From CAZDXJ01 sp964509475 (lineage in GTDB: Bacteria > Pseudomonadota > Gammaproteobacteria > Methylococcales > Methylomonadaceae), in the NCBI GenBank assembly GCA_964509475.1, contig CAZDXJ010000082.1, forward strand, positions 1 to 10,096: a stretch of DNA of 10,096 nucleotides. Reading direction: 5' to 3'. The notes under the pieces are model-generated. The model saw nothing but the letters and a program-made list of their open reading frames with translations. It searched no databases and was not told the DNA's origin. The position numbers and the translations under genes are program-made. This document shows positions 1 through 5,907 of the stretch, in pieces (position 1 is the first letter of the stretch; each line of letters starts with the position of its first letter).

Positions 1-632
1 TGGGTCATCAGTATTTCAAGTTGACCTTCCAGTCTGGCCACCTTTTTTTCGGCATCAGAAGCCTGCTTTCGAGCTGATTTTAACTCGGCTTGCAGGGTGG
101 TAGCAGCCTCTTGCAGTTGTTCGTTGTCTTTGGTTAAACCGATCAGGCTTTTTTCAAGTCCGTTTTTTTCAGCCATCACCTTTTCCAAGGCGGCGATCTT
201 GCCATTCAATTGCGCTTCTAGCGCAGCAACGGCCTCCTCCAATTGTTCGATTTTGACCGCCTGAACTTCGGAGAATTTAACGGCTTCTTCAGTTTTGGCC
301 TGATTTTCTGCTTCGGCCTGTTTTAATTGATCGTGCTGATGCTCCAATTCCGCATTGGCTAAGATTCTAGCTTCATGCCAGCATTTTTTAAGCAACGCTT
401 CACCGGCTTGCGACAGTGTTGATGGTAACGGCACCTCAGACGGTAAATTCTCCGCGTCCAGTGCTTTGGCTGCATCGGTTTCGTACCAGCTATTCAGATA
501 TTTAGTAATCGTCGTCAGACTACCTCGGCCCAAATGGTTTAGTAAAGCCAGGGAGGTGGGCCTTTCACCTTGCGCAACGATGTCGGCACAGGCAGCATGC
601 ACGTCATGCTCGGTCAGTCGTTGTCGTGTCAT
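1..632 (-). CDS. KfrA-like DNA-binding coiled-coil protein, partial (C-terminus beyond left edge)
   Basis: This frame is open on the minus strand from an ATG at 632-630 to the left edge, giving 210 codons with no stop. Residues about 5-55 (from TEHDVHAACADIVAQGERPT through LNHLGRGSLTTITKYLNSW) match the N-terminal helix-turn-helix domain of KfrA-type plasmid proteins. Residues about 90-210 are a long Ala/Glu/Gln/Lys/Leu-rich coiled coil without prolines. Family members bind DNA through the N-terminus, usually repress their own promoter and form filaments or oligomers through the coil; several support plasmid partition or stability. Typical length is roughly 300-350 residues, so the C-terminus is probably missing here. 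It is transcribed away from all the other genes. No good Shine-Dalgarno sequence lies before the ATG, but the helix-turn-helix follows directly, so the start is reasonable. Family assignment is from motif recognition; a plasmid origin is inference, since such genes also occur in integrated elements. Confidence 0.85.
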   Translation of the reverse strand, partial: MTRQRLTEHDVHAACADIVAQGERPTSLALLNHLGRGSLTTITKYLNSWYETDAAKALDAENLPSEVPLPSTLSQAGEALLKKCWHEARILANAELEHQHDQLKQAEAENQAKTEEAVKFSEVQAVKIEQLEEAVAALEAQLNGKIAALEKVMAEKNGLEKSLIGLTKDNEQLQEAATTLQAELKSARKQASDAEKKVARLEGQLEILMT

Positions 633-665
633 AAGCTATTGGAAAATCAGGAAGAGAATTAATTC

Positions 666-694
666 ATAACAAATTATAAAGTAATAAGTGTAAA
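666..694 (-). promoter_or_regulatory. Possible leftward promoter for the kfrA-like gene
   Basis: On the minus strand a TTTACA box (694-689) lies 17 bases before TGTTAT (671-666), about 34 bases ahead of the ATG at 632. A perfect TATAAT (678-673) overlaps this region but has no good -35 at the normal distance. The stretch is so AT-rich that chance matches are likely. Confidence 0.25.
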
Positions 695-907
695 TATGTA
701 ATTATCATTATTACGATGATTTTATGGTAATTAAAGGGCGACAGAATGGCTTGATCTGTAATAACGAAGCATCCAGCGACAAAGAAAGCATGTTCGTGAT
801 CTTCGCTTTTGATTGGCAACCCTACACCACCCAAAAGGTTTTTTACCGCACTCTATATGAGCACCACATAACCCATTAAAATTAGATAATAAACCAGATG
901 TAAGGTA

Positions 908-951
908 TATTGCATTGTGCAATAAAATGTGCATCACTTATAAGCTATACT
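908..951 (+). promoter_or_regulatory. Palindromic operator candidate and weak promoter before the RHH gene
   Basis: Bases 908-924 form a perfect inverted repeat, TATTGCA-TTG-TGCAATA (7-base arms, 3-base centre). Just downstream are TATAAG (939-944) and TATACT (946-951), both passable -10 boxes. TTGTGC (915-920), inside the palindrome, lies 18 bases before TATAAG and is a weak -35. RHH regulators bind short palindromes that overlap their own promoter, so this is a plausible autoregulatory site. The palindrome is seen directly; its function is inferred. Confidence 0.35.
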
Positions 952-981
952 TTTTAATAACATTCATTTTACGAATTGATT

Positions 982-1179
982 ATGGCCAATCGGAAGAAAG
1001 ATAAAAAACTGGTTAGGGTTACGCTCAGCGTTGACCCAGATGACTATGCCGCAATGGACGTTCTAGCCAAAAAAACCAGTCTTTCCACAGCCAGGCTGGT
1101 CCGTCAGGCCATGCGTGAATTTCTTGAAAAATATCAAACAGAATCTTCTTTAATGATTGAATTAAATGACCGATTATAA
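982..1179 (+). CDS. Ribbon-helix-helix (CopG/Arc-like) DNA-binding protein, no toxin partner
   Basis: This 65-residue protein starts at ATG 982; an in-frame TTG six bases upstream is the less likely start. A lysine/arginine-rich N-terminus precedes a strand (VRVTLSVDP) and two helices (DYAAMDVLAKKTSLST and ARLVRQAMREFLEKY), the order expected of a ribbon-helix-helix fold. Such proteins dimerise and bind palindromic DNA, either as antitoxins or as stand-alone repressors. No toxin gene follows: the next gene, 54 bases downstream, is a very large helicase. It may therefore be an orphan antitoxin or a controller of the restriction-modification-like operon, analogous to C proteins (inference). A palindrome at 908-924 in its upstream region is a candidate operator. 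The fold is fairly sure; the role is unknown. Confidence 0.75.
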   Translation: MANRKKDKKLVRVTLSVDPDDYAAMDVLAKKTSLSTARLVRQAMREFLEKYQTESSLMIELNDRL

Positions 1180-1233
1180 TGAAGATAGCGGTTTAAAATT
1201 TTACGGGTTAAATTGTCAGATAGGGAATAATCC

Positions 1234-4200
1234 ATGCTATTAGATAATAAAAAAAACGGAAAAGTAGGTGATGCACTTAAAGAAAATCTGCAAAGCGGAG
1301 CCCATCTATCTATCATTTCCGACCTATTTTCAATTTATGGGTTTGAATCCCTGAAAAAAGAACTCAATCAGATTGAAAAAGTCAGACTGCTCTTTTCACA
1401 AATCGAAACATCTAATGAAGGCGCTTTTAATTTCCAAGGACTGAATGGGGATGAATTTGAACGCCGCTTCAAAAACCGCCTCAATCAAACACAAATCGCC
1501 ACTGAATGTGCCACTTGGTTAGCTAAAAAAGCGGACTTAAAAGTCGTTAATAATCCGCAAATCCTCAATCAAAACCTGTTCCATATCCAAAAAAATAACA
1601 GTGACGCAATAGCCATTCAAGGCAGTTCTCATTTCACGACTTCTGGTTTTGGTTTTTCTGAATCGGATAAATTCGACATGAATATGTGCCTAACCGAAAC
1701 CAACAGCACAGCAGACTTGTTAGATTGGTTCGATAGCATTTGGAACAATGCCGAGGTCGTCAAGGATATTAAAGAAATTATTTTGAACGAGTTGAATCGA
1801 TTGATTGAGGATCAGCCCCCAGAATTCATCTATTTCTTAACCCTGTTCAATCTCTTTAAGGATTTTCTCGAAGACCTTGATGAAGAGAATATCATCAAGA
1901 CTAAAACCGGCTTTAAGGAGTCCCTGGTTTGGAATAAGCTCTACAAATTTCAGTGCGATGGGGTGATGGGGGCTATCGATAAACTGGAAAAATACAATGG
2001 CTGTATTATCGCCGATAGCGTGGGGTTGGGTAAGACCTTTGAAGCCTTGGCGGTGATTAAATATTATGAATTGCGAAATGACCGGGTTCTGGTGCTTTGT
2101 CCAAAAAAATTAAGAGACAACTGGTCAATCTACACCGTCAATGACAAACGTAATATTCTCGCCGGGGATCGATTTAATTTTGATGTTTTAAATCATACCG
2201 ACTTGTCCCGAACACGCGGTAAATCCGGTGAAATCAATCTGGAAACCCTGAATTGGGGCAATTATGATTTGATCGTTATTGATGAATCCCATAACTTCCG
2301 CAACAATAATTCACGGAAAGAGGGGGTTACGCGCTATTCCCGGATGATGGATGAGATTATCCGGGCCGGGGTCAAAACCAAAGTGCTGATGCTTTCAGCA
2401 ACACCGGTGAATAACCGGATGAATGATCTAAAAAACCAGATTGCGTTTATCACCGAAGGCGTCGATGATGCTTTTTTAGACCTGGGTATTGTCAGTATTG
2501 AGCAAACGCTTAAAAAAGCGCAAACCCGTTTTAATCAATGGCTGGAACTGGATACCCAAGAACGTAAGGTTGAAAGGCTTCTGGAACGGATGAATTTCGA
2601 CTATTTCAAGTTACTGGATTTACTTACCATTGCGCGTTCACGCAAGCATATCGAAAAGTATTATAACATTGCCGAAATCGGGGCATTTCCCGAACGTCTG
2701 AAGCCGCTCAACATCAAGGCGGATATTGATACCGAAGGCCAGTTCCCGCCCTTGAAGGAAATTAACCGCAGCATAAGAAGGCTTCATCTCAGCGCTTATG
2801 CCCCTATGAAATATGTACGCATGGAAAAGCGTGAAGCGTATAGCCGAAAATACGATATGCACGTCGGTGACGGGACATCTGTTTTTAAACAAGTGGATCG
2901 TGAACAAAGCTTGATTCATTTGATGCGTGTCAATTTGTTTAAACGCATGGAAAGCTCGATTAACTCCTTTGCCCTGACCCTGGAAAAACTCTTACACAAT
3001 ATCAATTTTCTGATTGATAAGATGGATGCACACGACAGTCAGGCGATTGAAGAACTCAGCATTGAAGACATCGAGATTGAAGCCGAATCCTTTGAACCGT
3101 TCTTGATCGGACGCAAGGTGAAAGTGCTTATTCAGGATATTGATGCGGTGCGATGGAAGCAGGATTTGGAAGAGGATCGACAGCGTCTGATCACACTGCT
3201 GTATGAAGCCCGTTTAATTGAAATCCCGCGTGATGCAAAACTGCAACGTCTTAAAGAAATTATTACCCATAAATGTCAACAGCCGATTAATTCAAATAAC
3301 CAAAAGCTGATTGTTTTTACCGCATTTGCAGATACAGCAAACTATCTTTATAAAAATTTAGCACAATGGGCCGAACAAACACAGGGGCTTTATGCCGCGT
3401 TAGTGACTGGATCTGGCACTAATAAAACCACGTTGTCCGGTATCAATAAAGATCTGAATACCATTCTCACCACATTCTCACCGGTTTCTAAAGAACGCCA
3501 TAAAATTGATCCGGAGGCGAGCGATGAAATTGATCTTCTGATTGCGACCGATTGTATTTCCGAAGGTCAAAACCTGCAAGATTGCGATTACCTGATCAAT
3601 TATGATATTCACTGGAATCCGGTGCGGATTATTCAGCGGTTTGGCCGGGTGGATCGTTTGGGTTCTAAAAACCAGGCGATTCAATTGGTCAATTTCTGGC
3701 CCAATATGGAATTGGATGAATATATCAATCTGGAAACGCGCGTCAGTGGGCGCATGGTGCTTCTGGATATTTCAGCGACCGGTGAAGAAAACGTGATTGA
3801 GTATGACGACAAAAAGCGCATGAATGACCTGGAATACCGCCGCAAACAGCTACAGCAACTTCAGGATAATGTGGTTGATATAGAAGATATGACCGGCGGT
3901 GTTTCCATCACTGATTTGACCTTGAATGATTTCAGGATGGACTTATCGGCGTTCATGAAAGAACAAATGCAAACGCTGGAAACGGCGCCGACAGGACTGT
4001 ATGCGGTAACGTCGATTGACCCGGCCTTACTTGATCCTGATATTGAACCGGGGGTTATTTTTTGCCTGAAAAACATCACCGGTAAAGCGGCACATGACGA
4101 TTCTTATGCGTTGGCTCCTTACTATCTGGTCTATGTGACTGAATCCGGCCAGATAAAATACAACTTTATTCAAGCAAAAAAAATACTGGATATTTTGAAA

Positions 4201-4455
4201 AAACAGGGGCTAGGTTGGCATCATCCCGACACAAAGGCCGTTGCCCAATTTCATCAGCAGACTCAAAACGCCAAGGATATGAGCCGTTATCAACATCTCC
4301 TGGAGCTGGCTATCAATAGCATCATCGGAAAATCCGAGGAAAAAGGCATTGAAAGCCTGTTCAGCCGGGGGGGAACGGTTTTGACCAAAGACAGTTTCCA
4401 GGGTATTGAGGATTTTGAAGTGATCAGCTATCTCATTATTCTGGGGGACGCATGA
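1234..4455 (+). CDS. SNF2/SF2 helicase with degenerate PLD-like N-terminal domain
   Basis: This is a 1073-residue, defence-type ATP-dependent DNA translocase or helicase. A clear Shine-Dalgarno (AGGGA, 1222-1226) lies 7 bases before the ATG. Helicase motifs are intact: Walker A DSVGLGKT (261-268), DESH (350-353), SATP (388-391), motif V ATDCISEGQNLQ (771-782) and motif VI QRFGRVDRLG (801-810) with its arginine fingers. The N-terminal ~180 residues resemble the phospholipase D-like domain often fused to these helicases. The HKD signature is damaged, however: H117 and D124 remain, the lysine position is Gln119, and GSSN reads GSSH (130-133). Nuclease activity therefore looks doubtful. The C-terminal ~230 residues are an unassigned family-specific extension. 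It heads an operon and its stop overlaps the DUF4391 start (ATGA). Relatives of this type sit beside type III-like Mod genes. It is not a Res subunit by architecture, as I see no C-terminal PD-(D/E)xK domain. Confidence 0.9.
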   Translation: MLLDNKKNGKVGDALKENLQSGAHLSIISDLFSIYGFESLKKELNQIEKVRLLFSQIETSNEGAFNFQGLNGDEFERRFKNRLNQTQIATECATWLAKKADLKVVNNPQILNQNLFHIQKNNSDAIAIQGSSHFTTSGFGFSESDKFDMNMCLTETNSTADLLDWFDSIWNNAEVVKDIKEIILNELNRLIEDQPPEFIYFLTLFNLFKDFLEDLDEENIIKTKTGFKESLVWNKLYKFQCDGVMGAIDKLEKYNGCIIADSVGLGKTFEALAVIKYYELRNDRVLVLCPKKLRDNWSIYTVNDKRNILAGDRFNFDVLNHTDLSRTRGKSGEINLETLNWGNYDLIVIDESHNFRNNNSRKEGVTRYSRMMDEIIRAGVKTKVLMLSATPVNNRMNDLKNQIAFITEGVDDAFLDLGIVSIEQTLKKAQTRFNQWLELDTQERKVERLLERMNFDYFKLLDLLTIARSRKHIEKYYNIAEIGAFPERLKPLNIKADIDTEGQFPPLKEINRSIRRLHLSAYAPMKYVRMEKREAYSRKYDMHVGDGTSVFKQVDREQSLIHLMRVNLFKRMESSINSFALTLEKLLHNINFLIDKMDAHDSQAIEELSIEDIEIEAESFEPFLIGRKVKVLIQDIDAVRWKQDLEEDRQRLITLLYEARLIEIPRDAKLQRLKEIITHKCQQPINSNNQKLIVFTAFADTANYLYKNLAQWAEQTQGLYAALVTGSGTNKTTLSGINKDLNTILTTFSPVSKERHKIDPEASDEIDLLIATDCISEGQNLQDCDYLINYDIHWNPVRIIQRFGRVDRLGSKNQAIQLVNFWPNMELDEYINLETRVSGRMVLLDISATGEENVIEYDDKKRMNDLEYRRKQLQQLQDNVVDIEDMTGGVSITDLTLNDFRMDLSAFMKEQMQTLETAPTGLYAVTSIDPALLDPDIEPGVIFCLKNITGKAAHDDSYALAPYYLVYVTESGQIKYNFIQAKKILDILKKQGLGWHHPDTKAVAQFHQQTQNAKDMSRYQHLLELAINSIIGKSEEKGIESLFSRGGTVLTKDSFQGIEDFEVISYLIILGDA

Positions 4456-5204
4456 TTGAAGCGTTTTATCACAAACTGGCGATACCGGATGCTTGCTTTT
4501 TGGGGAAACGAATTTATAAAAAGTTATTTTATGAGAATGTTTCACTGAATAGCACGGATAAAAAAGCCTTTTCCGAGGATATTGAAGAGATTCAATGGCG
4601 TTATACGCTTAAACCGGAAACCATCAATATCGCCCGTTTCCAGGACGATGAACGCGAATATGATGAAGTGGCAATCCTGCAAGTGACATTAAAAAGCCCC
4701 AAGCACTACAAACGGATTGCCCAGGTCATTCAAAAGGGGATTCCCTATCCAGTATGGCTTATTTTTCTGGACGGAACACGATTGGCGTTCAGTCTTGCCG
4801 ATAAGCGGATTAACCGGGCCGACCGTGACAAAATCAGGGTGGAAGCCTTTTATGAAACTGACTGGATGAATTTGGAAAATCTTTCCGAAATTGAACAAGC
4901 CTTTATTGAACAGTGTGTCATCACCCGCTTTTCCTACCAACATTTTTATGCATTCTATGGCGATTTAACCGCACGAGTGATTGCCTTACAGTGTGCCTAT
5001 TTGAATGGAAACTATGCCCTGGAGAATGACCTGACAAGGCAGCAGCGGATTGAACTGCTCAATAGCATACGGCACAAACAACAACACCTGACTGAACTGC
5101 GGTCAGCGTTAAAAAAAGAGAACCCGTTTAACCAAAAGGTACAATTGAATATAAAAATAAAGCAGCAGGAACGACAACTCCAGCAGCAACTGCAACAACT
5201 ATGA
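4452..5204 (+). CDS. DUF4391 domain protein
   Basis: This 250-residue protein is recognised as DUF4391 from its N-terminal block: IYKKLFYEN (21-29) followed by DKKAFSEDIEEIQWRY (36-51) and KPETINI (54-60). A predicted alpha/beta core runs to about residue 160. From about residue 190 to the end it is a Gln/Leu/Arg/Lys-rich helix finishing in a glutamine-rich coiled coil (QQERQLQQQLQQL), probably for oligomerisation or partner contact. No catalytic signature stands out; E/Q-x-K-like residues at 72-81 (EVAILQVTLK) do not make a convincing PD-(D/E)xK nuclease. The biochemical role of the family is unknown to me, but members recur next to SNF2-like helicases and Mod-type methyltransferases. Here it overlaps both neighbours by ATGA, implying coupled synthesis with the helicase and a shared complex or pathway (inference). 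Confidence 0.85.
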   Translation: MIEAFYHKLAIPDACFLGKRIYKKLFYENVSLNSTDKKAFSEDIEEIQWRYTLKPETINIARFQDDEREYDEVAILQVTLKSPKHYKRIAQVIQKGIPYPVWLIFLDGTRLAFSLADKRINRADRDKIRVEAFYETDWMNLENLSEIEQAFIEQCVITRFSYQHFYAFYGDLTARVIALQCAYLNGNYALENDLTRQQRIELLNSIRHKQQHLTELRSALKKENPFNQKVQLNIKIKQQERQLQQQLQQL

Positions 5205-5725
5205 GCGAAACAAATAAAAAAATTATCATGATTGCCGGACCAAACGGCGCCGGAAAGACGACTTTTGCCCGTGAATTTCTACCCAACGAAGCCCATTGCG
5301 ATATTTTTATAAATGCTGATTTAATTGCCGCGGGTCTGTCACCGTTTGCACCGGAACGTGTCGCCATAAAGGCTGGAAAACTCATGCTGCAATGTTTTGC
5401 AGAAGCCTTGAAAAAGCAACAAAGTTTTGCCTTTGAAACCACGCTAAGCGGGCTTGGCTACTTAAAACACATTCCTGTCTGGCAAGCGCAAGGCTATCGC
5501 ATTAAATTAATTTTTTTGCAATTGGCCAATAGCGAAATCGCCATAGCCCGCGTTAAACAACGGGTACGCCAAGGCGGACATGATCTACCCGAAGCCACAA
5601 TAAAACGCCGTTTTGAATCAGGGTTAAAAAACTTTCACCAACATTACAAACAGTGTGTCGATATTTGGCTACATTTCGATAACTCAGAACATTCCCCAAC
5701 ACTTATTGACTGGAGCGAAAAATGA
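5201..5725 (+). CDS. Zeta-toxin-like P-loop ATPase/kinase (COG4185 type)
   Basis: This 174-residue P-loop protein has Walker A GPNGAGKTT at 13-21. INAD (37-40), with Asp40 at the place of the catalytic acid in zeta/PezT kinases, is followed by FETTLSG (78-84). RVKQRVRQGGHDLPEATIKRRF (117-138) carries the conserved arginines and the GGH-LPE block of the zeta-like family. Classical zeta toxins phosphorylate UDP-N-acetylglucosamine and are held in check by epsilon. For the compact COG4185 branch the substrate is not established to my knowledge. The gene overlaps the DUF4391 gene upstream and the 61-residue gene downstream by ATGA. Being inside a modification operon is unusual and suggests a linked toxin or signalling ATPase. 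All motifs look intact, so it is probably active. The family is well supported; toxicity is inferred. Confidence 0.85.
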   Translation: MSETNKKIIMIAGPNGAGKTTFAREFLPNEAHCDIFINADLIAAGLSPFAPERVAIKAGKLMLQCFAEALKKQQSFAFETTLSGLGYLKHIPVWQAQGYRIKLIFLQLANSEIAIARVKQRVRQGGHDLPEATIKRRFESGLKNFHQHYKQCVDIWLHFDNSEHSPTLIDWSEK

Positions 5726-5907
5726 ATTTAAAACCCTTATCAGAAGCGCAAGATGACGATGTGCGACAGGTACTGGATGCACTCCAACGCGCTGCAAATC
5801 AAGCAAAAAAAATTGCCCTGCAAACCCAGACCGCTATCGTCGTTATGCGTGATGGAAAAATAATGTTTGAATCAGCTAATAACAAATCTTCACAGACAAC
5901 ACAATGA
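5722..5907 (+). CDS. Small protein, likely antitoxin or partner of the zeta-like ATPase
   Basis: This 61-residue protein has a predicted amphipathic helix (VRQVLDALQRAANQAKKIA, 14-32) followed by a short strand pair ending in VVMRDGKIMFE (40-50). This helix-then-V/I-V-x-DGK layout is the one I associate with small proteins encoded next to COG4185/zeta-like ATPases, where they are thought to be antitoxins. Here it follows its partner, whereas the small gene more often comes first. The ATGA overlaps on both sides and the small, polar sequence make it a real coupled gene rather than a chance frame. No DNA-binding motif is evident. The antitoxin role is inferred from position and shape only. Confidence 0.6.
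   Translation: MNLKPLSEAQDDDVRQVLDALQRAANQAKKIALQTQTAIVVMRDGKIMFESANNKSSQTTQ

Larger units (their letters stand above)
633..981. other. Divergent intergenic spacer, no gene supported
   Basis: This spacer separates the leftward kfrA-like gene from the rightward genes. About 633-730 is very AT-rich and would hold the leftward promoter. About 735-900 is visibly richer in G+C and looks more like coding or repeat DNA. A minus-strand frame of 68 codons exists here (731-937), but its peptide, rich in Cys, Arg and Ser, resembles no family I know. Bases 908-951 hold a palindrome and promoter-like elements facing the RHH gene. No tRNA, rRNA or origin signature is visible. Confidence 0.6.

Noticed and set aside
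355..669. Plus-strand 104-codon frame
   Set aside because: It is antisense to the kfrA-like gene, whose minus-strand translation has a clear domain and coiled coil.
731..937. Minus-strand 68-codon frame
   Set aside because: The peptide is rich in Cys, Arg, Trp and Ser with no family resemblance, no clear ribosome binding site and no neighbour to pair with; probably chance.
1234..4455. Type III Res subunit
   Set aside because: The motifs and length fit an SNF2-type helicase with a PLD-like N-terminus. There is no recognisable C-terminal PD-(D/E)xK endonuclease, and the gene precedes rather than follows mod.
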